Source of the DNA: Crateriforma conspicua
GTDB lineage: Bacteria > Planctomycetota > Planctomycetia > Pirellulales > Pirellulaceae
NCBI RefSeq assembly: GCF_007752935.1
Contig: NZ_CP036319.1
Span: 6,995,155 to 7,059,154 of the forward strand
Length of the DNA: 64,000 nucleotides
Direction of reading: 5' to 3'
Shown: positions 18,913-30,300 of the stretch, piece by piece
Layout: each line of letters opens with the position of its first letter
How positions within the stretch are numbered: the stretch's first letter is position 1
Made by a program: the position numbers and the translations under genes
The notes under the pieces: model-generated
Told to the model about the DNA's origin: nothing
Seen by the model: only the letters and a program-made list of their open reading frames with translations
Databases searched by the model: none

Positions 18913-21285
18913 ATGCCCAAGCATCAAACACTTCTCAATCGATTGATGAGCCAGTTTCCTGGTGGACTGGATGACGCACCGCCGCAGCTTCGCAAAGTGA
19001 TTGAAACCGCTCTGCAGGAATCGGAGCAGGGCGATGACGAAATGCTTCGTGAACTGATCGATGTATTCGACGGAATCGACACCGGTGCATTGGTTGACTC
19101 CAGTGAGCCAGAAATGCCGCTGAGCGATCCGCAAGTCGCCGAAGCGATGCTTCAAGCTCGTGACGAGCTTGAGGACGCAGACGAACTGTACGCCTTCTTG
19201 ACCGACCAAATCAAAACTTCGCCGAACAGTGTCGAATTGCATTACATGGCCGGCATGTACTGCGATGAAATCAAACAAGCATGTCGGCACTTTCGCGATG
19301 CCTGTGATGCCACCCGGCATCATGACGCAGAAACCGTCGCCACCGTGATGCCGGGCTATCGTGTCGAGATGGCACAGCGATTGTTTGACGCCATGAAACT
19401 AGATGACGTCTGCGACGTGCTGCTTCCGGTGGTCAACGAAGACTATGAGTCCGCACCCACCGCGATCGTCATGCTGATCGAGGCCCTGTTGCGGCTGGAT
19501 CGCGATCAAGAACTCTCCGACATCTTGCAGGACATTGATCCGGATCCGTTCCCCATGGTCATGTACGCTCAAGCGTTGCTGGAGTATCGCCGTGCCGGCG
19601 ACACGCGCCGCGGTCGTGCGTTGCTGAAGGCCGCGAATGCCTTGTTGCCCGAAGTCGCGATTCAGTGGATCGATCCGTCGTACGACGAATCCGACGATGA
19701 AGTGACGGATTTGACGGCGGAGTGTTTGCAGTACGCGATGAACATGACCCAAGGCGCCGTTGATTGGGTCCGTCAAACATTGGCCGACGTCATTCCAGAG
19801 TTTGCTGGACCGTCGAATGCCGGCGATTCGTCCGATGCATTGACATCAGACACGCCGTTATCCAAACGCATGCTGGCGGAATTGACCGACGAAGCCAAAC
19901 AGGCTCCCGCGTCACAGCAATCGTGGCGACTGCTGCACGGCCCGGTCAAAGACAAACGATGCAACGATGCGGGCATTCACTACGTGGTAGTTCTGATCAA
20001 TGACAGTGTGGACGACGAAGGTTCGCTAAGGTCCTGTCAAGTCTATCAAAGCAAACCGAAACCGGCGTTGCTGCGTGAAGTCCTTCTGCGTGGCATTGTC
20101 GATCCGATTTTGGGTCAGCCGGGACGGCCCGCTGAATTGATCTTCAGCACGAAAACCGATTGCAACAACTTAAAGACCCTTTCCGGAAAACTGGACATTG
20201 CTTGTGTCCACGAAGCTCACAACGTCATCGCGAAATACAGCATCAAAGGGATGTTGCAACAGGTCGCATCGATGATGTTGGACGATTTCAATCAGCATGG
20301 CGATGCCCCGCCGAACGCCACCAATGACGACGATGCCAAAATTTCCAATTTAACGCTGGACGATCTGCGGCGGGAATCCAGTGATCTGCCTCTGCGTGGC
20401 GAAGACCAGCAGTGGCTGGTCGGTATCTTTTCACCGCCTCTGTTCATCCATCATGGATCGGGTTCTGAGCGTGGTCGAACGGGTATCGTCATCAACAATG
20501 ACGACGGAACCATCGTCGGCTTTGATTTGTCCATGACAGCGGCCAGTGACAACGAAGCGTTCGGCTTGTTATTGCAAACCATGCGTCAACCCAAAGTGGG
20601 CCAACCTGGTCGACCGGCCTCCATCGTGTTTGCACCCTCCTGTGCGCCACCCGGCATTGGCGAAAACGATGACTGGATGATGGTCGGCGACGATCGTCTG
20701 GAACAGCTGTTTACCGAGATGATCGGGGACATGCTGTTAGCCCAAAGCTCCGTGTCTCGCCCCTTGGTCAAGATCGATGGGATCACGCATGACCAACTTG
20801 CCGATCTTTATGATGCCGCGGCCGAATTTTATCTTGCCAAACCATGGCATTCGGTCCCCGGCGATACGCTGATCACGGTCTATGATGACAGCACCCCTGG
20901 TGCGAGCAATCGAGTCGCCAGTGTGATGGGACAAATGGGTCAAGAATTTGGGATCAATATCTTTGACGACGAGTCCGCCGCGCGGGCATTGTTTGAAAGT
21001 ATGGACCCCACCACGATACGTGGTTTGGCGGTCAATTATGGCGAAGCCCGAGACTGCATTCCTGTCGATGCATGGAATCTGGAACGATACGGCTGGTCGT
21101 TGGCCTCACCCCAGGCATACCCACTGATCACGCGAATCGCGGCCGATTCGCAAGGCCCCAGTTATCAGTGTCCCGATTCGGCGGACGAACTCCTCTACCT
21201 GACCCGAGTCCTCCGCACGTTGCCGGCATATCTGAACGATCAGACGCCGGATCCCTCCTTCGGGCTTCACTACGGCCGGCTGTAA
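18913..21285 (+). CDS. Large protein of unknown function with TPR-like half and an internal duplication
   Basis: 790 residues from ATG 18913; the frame is open to a GTG at 18799, but the downstream ATG starts MPKHQTLLNRLM directly after plausible leader sequence. I do not recognise the family. Residues ~80-290 are helical and acidic with TPR-like spacing (AMLQARDELEDADELYAFL; LQDIDPDPFPMVMYAQALL). The second half has two similar blocks with strand-rich openings. Both share LLxxxxxPxxGQPGRPAxxxF: RGIVDPILGQPGRPAELIF and MRQPKVGQPGRPASIVF. There is no signal peptide or membrane segment, so it is probably cytoplasmic. No clear operon partner is present. Confidence 0.8.
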   Translation: MPKHQTLLNRLMSQFPGGLDDAPPQLRKVIETALQESEQGDDEMLRELIDVFDGIDTGALVDSSEPEMPLSDPQVAEAMLQARDELEDADELYAFLTDQIKTSPNSVELHYMAGMYCDEIKQACRHFRDACDATRHHDAETVATVMPGYRVEMAQRLFDAMKLDDVCDVLLPVVNEDYESAPTAIVMLIEALLRLDRDQELSDILQDIDPDPFPMVMYAQALLEYRRAGDTRRGRALLKAANALLPEVAIQWIDPSYDESDDEVTDLTAECLQYAMNMTQGAVDWVRQTLADVIPEFAGPSNAGDSSDALTSDTPLSKRMLAELTDEAKQAPASQQSWRLLHGPVKDKRCNDAGIHYVVVLINDSVDDEGSLRSCQVYQSKPKPALLREVLLRGIVDPILGQPGRPAELIFSTKTDCNNLKTLSGKLDIACVHEAHNVIAKYSIKGMLQQVASMMLDDFNQHGDAPPNATNDDDAKISNLTLDDLRRESSDLPLRGEDQQWLVGIFSPPLFIHHGSGSERGRTGIVINNDDGTIVGFDLSMTAASDNEAFGLLLQTMRQPKVGQPGRPASIVFAPSCAPPGIGENDDWMMVGDDRLEQLFTEMIGDMLLAQSSVSRPLVKIDGITHDQLADLYDAAAEFYLAKPWHSVPGDTLITVYDDSTPGASNRVASVMGQMGQEFGINIFDDESAARALFESMDPTTIRGLAVNYGEARDCIPVDAWNLERYGWSLASPQAYPLITRIAADSQGPSYQCPDSADELLYLTRVLRTLPAYLNDQTPDPSFGLHYGRL

Positions 21286-21319
21286 CCGCTCGATCGGCCT
21301 CCCACACGTATTCGCCAGA

Positions 21320-21600
21320 CATTCCCGAGGCCTCACGGCCGACGGCTCACTGTCAGCCGTGATCGCGTCAGCGTCCGGGAAACCACCACCACCCCGTGAG
21401 CCGTGACGCGTCAGCGGCCGGGAAACAACCACCGCCCCGTTAGCCGTGATCGCGTCAGCGGCCGGGAATTAACCACCACCCCGTGAGCCGTGATCGCGTC
21501 AGCGGCCGGGACACCCTCCATCACCCATTTCCCGAGGCCTCACGGCCGGCGGCTCACCGTAAGCCGTGACGCGTCAGCGGCCGGAACATCCCCCATCCCT
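21320..21600 (+). repeat. REP-like palindromic repeats upstream of the RAYT gene
   Basis: Five copies of a unit whose conserved part is GTGAGCCGTGACGCGTCAGC followed by GGCCGGG, near 21361, 21404, 21449, 21491 and 21567. Small variants occur (GATCGCGTCA in place of GACGCGTCA). Two partner half-units, CCTCACGGCCGRCGGCTCAC, lie near 21330 and 21537. The pairing of GTGAGCC with GGCTCAC and the inner palindrome TGACGCGTCA give hairpin potential. The same unit continues on the other side of the transposase gene. Confidence 0.85.
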
Positions 21601-21609
21601 ACTTCACCG

Positions 21610-22092
21610 ATGAACGATTCCCCGCTCGGCCTGTTCATCACCTGGACCGTCTATGGCACCTTCCTTCCCGGCGACGCCCGCCATTGGCGTCACCGCACCG
21701 GCGGAGAGCAACCATCGAGTGCTGGGCTGCAACGTTGGAACCAGCAACGACTTAATCATCCAGTCGTTCTCCTTAACGACGACATGCGACAGGTGGTGAA
21801 CGACTCCATCGCGGGAATGACCGACTTTCGCGACTGGACGATCTGGAACATCCAAGCACGCACCAATCACGTCCATATCGTCGTTAGTGCACCCGGGTAT
21901 CGGCCCGCTTTAGTGCGTGACCAGATGAAGGCGCAGGCCACACGGGGATTGCGTCGATCGTTCCCCGTGTTTGTTGACCGCCCGGTCTGGACCACCAAAG
22001 GCGACGTTCAATATTTGGACAGGGAAGCCGATATCGAAACGTGCGTCCGCTACCTGACCGAAGCGCAAGACCGCAAGGGCCGCGACCAATGA
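21610..22092 (+). CDS. REP-associated tyrosine transposase (RAYT, IS200-like Y1 HUH nuclease)
   Basis: 160 residues from ATG 21610; the frame is open to 21490 but that part is REP repeat sequence. The start block LFITWTVYGTFLPGD is characteristic of the transposase_17/RAYT group. The HUH motif is HVHIVVSAP within ARTNHVHIVV. The catalytic tyrosine is probably in ETCVRYLTEAQD near the C-terminus. Such proteins nick and join single-stranded REP hairpins, and are usually single-copy, domesticated and flanked by the REPs they recognise. That is the arrangement here, with eleven copies on the two sides. No IS200-type terminal ends were identified. Confidence 0.9.
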   Translation: MNDSPLGLFITWTVYGTFLPGDARHWRHRTGGEQPSSAGLQRWNQQRLNHPVVLLNDDMRQVVNDSIAGMTDFRDWTIWNIQARTNHVHIVVSAPGYRPALVRDQMKAQATRGLRRSFPVFVDRPVWTTKGDVQYLDREADIETCVRYLTEAQDRKGRDQ

Positions 22093-22505
22093 GCCGTGAC
22101 CGCGTCAGCGGCCGGGAAACCAGCACCCATTCCCGAGGCCTCACGGCCGGCGGCTCACTGTAAGCCGTGACCGCGTCAGCGGCCGGGAAACCAACACCAC
22201 CCCGTGAGCCGTGATCGCGTCAGCGGCCGGAAACCACCACCGCCATCCAGCGCCCAATTCCCGAGGCCTCACGACCGGCGGCTCACACCGTTAGCCGTGA
22301 CCGCGTTAGCGGCCGGGAAGCACCACCATCCACTCCCGAGGCCTCACGGCCGGCGGCTCACTGTTAGCTGTGACGCGTTAGCGGCCGGGAAACCAAACCT
22401 TAAACATCGGCCGGCGGCGCACCGTGAGCCGTGACGCGTCAGCGGCCGGGAAACCAAACACGCCACCCAGCACCCATTCCCGAGGCCTCACGGCCGGCGG
22501 CTCAC
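22093..22505 (+). repeat. REP-like palindromic repeats downstream of the RAYT gene
   Basis: Six copies of the GTGAYCGCGTCAGCGGCCGGG-type unit near 22095, 22166, 22209, 22298, 22370 and 22429, plus four partner half-units (GGCCTCACGGCCGGCGGCTC) near 22137, 22265, 22340 and 22487. GTTAGC and GTCAGC variants both occur. The array runs up to the stop codon of the metalloprotease gene on the other strand. Confidence 0.85.
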
Positions 22506-23410
22506 TGTGATCCGGCACCGAATTGACCATTTACCTTGCGTCGGAATCGACCGAACAGCACCACGGCGAGGCCGCCCAAAAATGCTGACGGTTCCGGAAC
22601 CGCCACGGCGAAGACACTCATGCGTGCATCGCCGGCCTGTTGCAAATTGATTTGCACATCCACCAAGCGTTCCTCTGTAATGGGAGCGGCCGTTTGCATC
22701 AGATTGCCATCCACATCCAGGTGATCCAGTCCCAAATTGTGTCCGATCTCGTGCGAAATCAACATCGCGGCGACTTGATTGCCCAGCGGCTGGCCTCCGC
22801 TCATAGCGCCGGGCAAATCCTCTCCGATAAAGATGGTGCTAGCCGGGTACGGAAAATCACTCCCCGAAACGATGTATTGAGCCAGCCCGGCGGCGGATAA
22901 AGGCGACGACTCGGGATGTCCCGGGCTGACCCGCACAATAAACATGTTCAGCGCCATTGGATTTGTACTGGTCACGCCATCGTCGATGCCGTCGGACCGA
23001 ATCTGGCTGAGGTCGCCCGTTGGTCGCGTCGGGGTTCCATTGACGGTCGGATAGGGAGTCGTACCGACGTTGGCAAACGTATCGTTCCAATGGTTGGGAC
23101 TAAGGAAATCAATGTCGATTCCAGCCTGTCCCCAGATTTGATCGATGACCGATTCGATGGCCGACGCTTGGCCGTCCCCCATGAACGTTGCCGTATTTGA
23201 TCCATCATCATTCGAAACGATCACCGGCTGAACGGTCACCCGATGCGTGATCGAGACCTGGGGATTGATGACCAAAGCGCCGTGGGTGTCACTGGTCAAC
23301 GTCCCCCACAGCATCATCGCGCAGCCAAACGCAAACCGCGTCGTTGGACACCCAATGGCCGCCACGAATCTTTGCCGGATGCGACGACGTTTCCCATTCA
23401 CAACGAACAT
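22502..23410 (-). CDS. Metzincin-type zinc metalloprotease with PEP-CTERM tail
   Basis: 302 residues from ATG at 23410, which is preceded by AAGGTGAG; a further ATG at 23431 lacks a good ribosome site. After a basic, hydrophobic leader the protein shows the zinc motif HEIGHNLGLDH near the C-terminal third, with all three His ligands and the following LDVDGNLMQTA (a Met-turn candidate). The tail VPEPSAFLGGLAVVLFGRFRRK is a PEP-CTERM signal. It is probably an exported surface protease. Its stop codon touches the REP array. Upstream on the same strand are another PEP-CTERM gene and the giant adhesin-like gene. Confidence 0.85.
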   Translation of the reverse strand: MFVVNGKRRRIRQRFVAAIGCPTTRFAFGCAMMLWGTLTSDTHGALVINPQVSITHRVTVQPVIVSNDDGSNTATFMGDGQASAIESVIDQIWGQAGIDIDFLSPNHWNDTFANVGTTPYPTVNGTPTRPTGDLSQIRSDGIDDGVTSTNPMALNMFIVRVSPGHPESSPLSAAGLAQYIVSGSDFPYPASTIFIGEDLPGAMSGGQPLGNQVAAMLISHEIGHNLGLDHLDVDGNLMQTAAPITEERLVDVQINLQQAGDARMSVFAVAVPEPSAFLGGLAVVLFGRFRRKVNGQFGAGSQ

Positions 23411-23578
23411 CTCACCTTGCCTTTGAGTCATCCGGATAGGTCATCAGACATTGCGACGTATCGGGTCACACGTCGCGCAGAAAAAAACTCGCGGGCATCG
23501 ATCACCCGCGAGTCACATTTGTCTTTTACTTACATTGGCACAAATCAACTGCGGTCGTGTAAACCGCAGATGCAGCGA

Positions 23579-24193
23579 TCAAGCCACCGACTTGCGTTTC
23601 CGCCATCGACGACCGGCAACCCCAGCACCGATCAAACCACAAAGGGCAAAGGTCCCGGGTTCCGGAACGGCCACAACTCCAGGAGATATACCTGCATAAC
23701 CGTTCTCAAAGGCTCCTGTAATTCCAACTGTCTGATCAGCTGGCTCGAAATCAACTACAAACGAATCACCGACGGCGATCGGATCTGCATACGAAAAATT
23801 AACCGTTGCAAATGTAATGTCTGTCGCCATTAAACTGGTTCCTCCTGAAAACAGATCGCCAGTACCCTGTAGGACAATCGAACTAGGATCAGTAACAACA
23901 CCGGTTGAAGGTGGTGCCAAAAACTGGAATCCTGCCCCAGCAACAATGCTATCAATCGTCAACGTGTTTGACGTGCTCAAACTACCCTGAAAATTTGAAA
24001 ACCGCAGATCGAGATCAAATGATCCGACAGCAGCCGGTCCGTCGGTGGTGCGTACACCAATTACGAACGAGCCAGCATCCAAACTAGCATTAAAAACCTC
24101 TGGCTGAACGGTGAATACAGCGTTTCCAAAGGTTGAACCAGCTACCACCACCGTAGCGGCGAGAGCCGAAATCACGCGGGAAAGCAGTCTCAT
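23579..24193 (-). CDS. PEP-CTERM surface protein, cohesin-like beta fold
   Basis: 204 residues from ATG at 24193, seven bases after GGAGAT; an ATG at 24214 is less likely. A signal peptide (ISALAATVVVAGSTFGNA) is followed by a beta-rich domain (VGSFDLDLRFSNFQGSL; DSIVAGAGFQFL; DITFATVNFSYADP) that has the feel of cohesin-type domains. The end is VPEPGTFALCGLIGAGVAGRRWRKRK, a PEP-CTERM signal. It lies 118 bp downstream of the giant gene on the same strand. If the cohesin resemblance is real, a partner dockerin sits in the C-terminus of that giant protein; this is inference. Confidence 0.82.
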   Translation of the reverse strand: MRLLSRVISALAATVVVAGSTFGNAVFTVQPEVFNASLDAGSFVIGVRTTDGPAAVGSFDLDLRFSNFQGSLSTSNTLTIDSIVAGAGFQFLAPPSTGVVTDPSSIVLQGTGDLFSGGTSLMATDITFATVNFSYADPIAVGDSFVVDFEPADQTVGITGAFENGYAGISPGVVAVPEPGTFALCGLIGAGVAGRRWRKRKSVA

Positions 24194-24282
24194 CAGCGAT
24201 ATCTCCAAAAACAAGTTGAATGTCGTGTGGTCTAGTGAAGAGAGGCTACTCTCCCCCCAAATCGAAACTAATCAGAAGCGAA

Positions 24283-24300
24283 ACTAGGTTTCTCCCTAGT
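24283..24300 (-). terminator. Hairpin after the giant gene, possible weak terminator
   Basis: On the minus strand ACTAGG, a six-base loop and CCTAGT form a perfect 6-bp stem followed by TTTCGCTT, starting 11 bases after the stop codon. The T-run is short, so read-through into the PEP-CTERM gene is likely. Confidence 0.4.
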
Positions 24301-24310
24301 CTAAAAGTGT

Positions 24311-27300
24311 TCAAAAAATCGTCGAAATTGATTCTTCCAACTCCTCAGAAAGCAGATCTTCGTCATCTTCGGAACCGAAAAACGCATCAACGCTAGCAGC
24401 AAATGGCGAGGCCGGTGGTGGAAGTACCTCGTTCAGCTCGCCGACAAGGAATCCTAAATCCAAAAAGTCGACGTCTCCATTCCCATTCAAATCGGTGGTG
24501 AACAGGTATCCTGGATCACCAGCAGAGGTTCCGAGAGAACCTACCAATCCGCCTAAATCAAGGAAATCTACTTTGCCCAGCAAATCGGAGTCCGCGAGGA
24601 AACTCGCATTGCCAGGGGATACTGCGAAGTCATACACGAAGTCGCCGCCATCCAGAGCAAGCCCCGACTGACTTTGAATCGCGTCTTCCACCCTGACACT
24701 ATATCGATCAAGTGGCAAATCAGAATTCAAAGTCAACTTAGCAATAAAGTTTGCCGAATCGTACTCAACCTTAACGATAGACACACCTCCAAGGTCGGAC
24801 GCGAAATCGAAGTCACCAATCGTGAGTGCCCCCCCTGCGCCGGAGCCTTCGACGTGCTTACTGAACTGAACAATCACCTGGTTGATGTTAGCCCAAGATA
24901 ATGGGTTAGTCGATCCCGATGAACCGATCGGCAATTCGTAACCAAGCCCAACCCCAGCATCAATCGCTTCGAGGAAACCAGGTTCCCATCGAGGAACCGT
25001 AGGTTCAAGTGGATCAGCTGGGTCGCTTGGCGGCACAACCGATGCAAGACGCACAGAAACCACTTCTGGTGAGGATCCCAAGTCGATGATGAGATTTCCA
25101 TTCGTCGTTTCGAACTGCCCTGGTTCGAGCGGCCCCGCCTGACCAGGCCCGAATGCTTCTTCTTCGCCGCTCAAAATAACCCCACCGGAAAGCTCGATGG
25201 TTTGTCCCGCTACCTGGATCGTATAGGCACCTGGATCAATTCCTTCAAAATCGAATCGTCCACTCGAATCTGTTTGCACCGTCGTTGTGTCGCTGACGCC
25301 TACCAAGTGGACGTCTAATCCAACCACCCCTGCACCATCTCCGAACACGATTCCGTGAACCGATCCGTCGATGTCACCCGCGAAGATCAGTCCTGGATCC
25401 ACTTCTTCGACCTGACCGGGGCCAACATCACCTTCGCCGGGTGCGTAAGCGACTTCCACACCAGAACCGACCTGCGGTGAGTATACGAAGAACTCACCGT
25501 CGGCCGTGGTGACCGTAAAGCTGCCCGAGGGGAAGCTGTCACGGGGATCAATGTCTTCAAAATGGAACTCGCCATCGGGCCCCGTGATGGTTGTATCCAG
25601 CACACCTGCCGGACCACGTAATTGAACCGTGATACCGGGTTGCGGCGTCACACCATCCGCACCGGTTCGGATACCGTGGATGCTACCGCTGATCAAGTTT
25701 TCAACCGCAAGCGCGGCTTTGGTCGATTCACTTTGCAATCCTTCGTAAAGCGAAGCGGTTCCAGATGCATCGGTCACAACAGTTGCGTGTGGCACAACCA
25801 CGACCACGGGGCTAAACGATTCCAAAACGTTTCCGTTGACCGTGCCGCCGACCGGCTCCATCACTGTATACATTCCCGGATCAACATCGCCGAAATCGTA
25901 ACGACCATTGGCATCGGTCACCGAAGTGGCGACCAGATCTCCATTCATATCTCGCAACTCGAGCAAGATCCCCGGAGCCGGACGATCGCTATCTGCTTGC
26001 GTCTTCGTGCCCTCGACACCTCCGGCGTAATAATTTCCAAAGACCAGACTGTCACCAACGTTGACTTCGGTCTTCAGCGGATTGACCGCATAGGTCAAGT
26101 TATCCAGCAGCACCGTGATCGGAACCACGCTGCCCAAGCCGGCGGCCTGGACACTTGCGATCGGCTGCCCGATATCAGAACTGGACAGGCTCAGGGTCAC
26201 CGTTTCGCCAACCGACATCAGTGGTGTTTGGACGAAGGAGATGACGTTGCCGAAGGTGTCAAATGCTACCAGTTGGCCAACATCACCATTACTATTGGCA
26301 ATGACATCGATACTGACTTCATCGACTGGCGTGTCAAAATCGGCATTGAGGATCGGGCCGTCGTTGGACGAGAACCCGGTATTTCCACCCGCGTTGGCGT
26401 AGACAAATGAACCAGCGATCGGGGAGAAACCGACGGTGATTCCGCTGCCATTGCGTGCATTTGTCAATTCAACCCCGGCAAAGGCATTCTGAATGTCGTC
26501 ACCAAAGCCCAACGACGGATCCGAATCAGGATCAGCCGACTGTGTGTTGGCAATTCCCGACACGCCATCAGCGTACACGTACTCCTGACGACTTTGAATA
26601 GTCACCGTGAAGCTGATCGGTGTCGATGCACGCAATCCTTCCTGGTCATCCGGGGTTCCATTGCCCTCCGGGAAACCGTTGCCGTCCACGTCGTTTCGAT
26701 CCACCAGATCGAGACGTTCGATCACGGTGTAAGATCCTGGCACCAGGTTTTCGAAGTCGAACCCACCCTGTGCATCGGTGTAAACCACACCATTACCCGA
26801 TCCAATCGCATTACCGAATGCGTCAGTGAGAACCGGGTTGCCGCCGGAATCCAGCAACTCAAATGCGGCAAGCTGGAATGGTCCTTCACCGACATCCTGA
26901 ACTCCGTCGGCATCGAGGTCGAGGAATTTATAGCCGTGAATGCTCCCGGCGACATAGTTGCCATACCGAATCGGGTCCCCAGTGCTGGTCACCGTGGCTG
27001 ACTGATCAGCAATAACGTCGATGATCAGATCCGGAGTGGACTGAACCATCCCTTGATCGGCATCGGCAATTCCATCGCCATTGCTATCGGAAACGGACAG
27101 GTCCTCAATCACCTTATAAGTTCCGGGACGCAATCCTGAGAGCGTAAAGATGCCATTTGCATCACTGGATCCCATCACCGGCATGCCATTGACGCCAACG
27201 ACAGGATTGCCACTCAGGTCCACAACGATGAATTTGACATCGGAAAGAGCTGGCTCGCCTCCCAGTCCACCACCGTCTGGTGCTTGATAAACCCCATCTG

Positions 27301-30300
27301 CGTTGACATCTTCAAATTTAAATCCCTCGATCGATCCGCTGGTGAAATTGTTTCCCCATTGAAGAGCTTCACCCAAAACGGTCTCAGCTTTCAATGCGAC
27401 TGCAGCATTTGCTGCGGCGATTTCATTGGGATCGTTCAAACCGTTGCCGTTATGGTCGACGGTCATCACCATCGCGTCTGCTTTCCAGGAAAACTCCTGA
27501 CGACTTTGAATCACAATCGCATCGGTGGATGAATCCAATGGACTTTCACCGATCAATGATTGCCCACCCGTCGATGTACCGATGAAGTCGTTCGGGTTTC
27601 CTTCGGCTTGATCTGACGTTTGGAACATGTCACCCAAAGATGACTCGTCTTCACGGATCGTGTATGTACCGGGTTCCAAACCGGTAAACCAGAACTCACC
27701 CTTGAAGTTTGACGTAGCGGTTCGAACGAACTCCCACTCGTTGACCAACGCTGTTGCCGAAGAATTCTGGTAGTTCAACACAATGGTTTCGCTACCCAAC
27801 CAACGATAGAGGTTGAAAACAACATCTTCTAAGGCAGGCTCCACCAAGTTATTCACATTGGTGGTGTCACCGCTCAAGTCATAGTCATGGAATTTGTACC
27901 CATGCACAGATCCGGTGATGTAGTTCAGGAACGGATCGAAGCTAGTAGCACCGGGGCCACCGGTCAGGTCGACCATCGCGTCGTGGTCGTCGGAGTCCTT
28001 GTCCTTCGACTTCGTCGCATCGTCCAGACCACCACTGATCACCGTGAAGCTGATCTCACGGTCGGTCAGCACCAAGCCCTGACCTTCGACGGCAAGCGTC
28101 GACATGTCGTCTTCACCGACATCATCGATGTTGTCGTTGTTGATGTCCTGAGCGGACGCTTCGCGAACCGTGTAGTCCCCGGGAACCACGCCCGGGAACA
28201 CGAACTTACCGTTGACCGCCGTCAGGGGACCATTGCCATCGGGGTCCGCACCGCTGACCGCCGTGGCAACCACCGAACCGCCACCGTCAACCAACTCGAA
28301 CGTCACACCGTTGAGGTACGTGTCGTTGCCAGTGATCCCGTCGTTGTCAAGGTCTTCGTACTTGTAACCCATGATGTCCACAGGCAAGTAGTTGCCGTAC
28401 ACCAGGGAGTTGTTGCCACTGTTGAGAAGTTCTTCTCGCTTCAGCGAGTTGCCCGGCAAGCCCGCTTCACCGGCCTTCCAGACATACTCCTCACGGCTCT
28501 CAATCGTGAACGTACTGCTCGCACCTGCGTTGTTGAATGTGTGCGTCGAAGAGACCCACTCGTCACCACTGGGCAGGGTATCGCCGGTCTGAAGATTCTC
28601 GATCAGACGGTACTGACCGGGATCCAAATTGGTGAAGGCAAACTTACCATTGGCACCCGTGGTCACCGCGGCACCAACGTTCACCCAGTTACTACCGTCC
28701 TTCACTTGAAGCGTGAATTCGACGTCCTCAAGAGCCGGTTCACCCGCATCCTTGATGCCGTCACCGTCAAGGTCTTCGAACTTGATACCGTGAACGCTGC
28801 CGTAGACATAGTTCAAGAACGGACGGGCATCGTCATCAAAATCAAGACCGCCAGTTGCTCCGTCCTGGTCATAACCCAGATCATTGACGACTGCCGCACC
28901 GGTGCCATCGGTCACATTGATATTGTCACCACTGAAGACGGTGACCTGAACAACCATCGAATCCTTGACTAGCTCGTCATCCGCACCGGCGTCAATCGAT
29001 TGGTCGGCCTTCTCACGAATCGTGTAGGTCTCTCCGGGATCCACGTCCGTAAACGTGAACACGCCGCTGGCGTTCGTCGTCACCGTGTCGACGACGACAT
29101 TGTTGGAATCGACCAGTTCAAACTCGATACCGGCGAACGCGGGATCGTTGTTGTCCTTGACACCGTCGCCGTCCAAATCTTCGTACTTCTCGCCGGTCAA
29201 CGTCACCAACGTCACGTTACCCCAGCGAAGCGATGCAAGTGCGTCGCTGCCGGTCTTCAGCGCGGCAGCATCGGAGGCTGACTGAGCCTCCGCGGGGCTG
29301 ATGATCCCGTTGCCGTCGATGTCCATCGGACGGTTGTAAGCATCGCCTTCGTAAGCCGGGAAGCCTTCGTACGTGACGTCACTGTCCCACTGGAGTTCCA
29401 AACCGCTGGTGATCGTCAGCAGGCTGCTGCCAAGCGTTCCCGGGTTGTCACCCAGGTAAGGAAGGTTCGCAGGATCGAAGTTGTTCGGATCGAACTGGCT
29501 GCTCGGATCTCCTTCGGCCTGATTGCTGCTCTGCTGATCGAACGGAGCATCCAGGACTTCGCGAACCGTGTACTGGCCGGGCTCAAGACCCGTGAACCAG
29601 AACTCACCGTGCTCGTCCGTCGTCGCGGTCTTGACGAAATCCCAGTCGTAGGTAACGGCGTCACCGTTATTGCTGTTCAGATCGTAGGTGTTGGTGCCGA
29701 CGAATTTGTAGATCTCAAATACCACACCTTCGACACCAGATTCCTCGGGACTGCCATTTTGACCGTTGGGGTCAAAACCACCATCGTTGTTGAAGTCCTC
29801 AAACTTCAGGCCATGGATCGACCCGGTGATGTAGTTCAGGAACGGATCGAAGCTACCGGCACTGGGGCCACCGGTCAGGTCGACCATCGCGTCGTGGTCG
29901 TTGGAGTCCTTGTCCTTCGACTTCGTCGCATCGTCCAGACCACCACTGATCACCGTGAAGCTGATCTCACGGTCGGTCAGCACCAAGCCCTGACCTTCGA
30001 CGGCAAGCGTCGACATGTCGTCTTCACCGACATCATCGATGTTGTCGTTGTTGATGTCCTGAGCGGACGCTTCGCGAACCGTGTAGTCCCCAGGAACCAC
30101 ACCCGGGAACACGAACTTACCGTTGACCGCCGTCAGGGGACCATTGCCATCGGGGTCCGCACCGCTGACCGCCGTGGCAACCACCGAACCGCCACCGTCA
30201 ACCAACTCGAACGTCACACCGTTGAGGTACGTGTCGTTGCCAGTGATCCCGTCGTTATCAAGGTCTTCGTACTTGTAACCCATGATGTCCACAGGCAAGT

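Noticed and set aside
21490-21609. N-terminal extension of the RAYT open frame
   Set aside because: These codons are REP repeat sequence; the conserved protein begins at the ATG at 21610.
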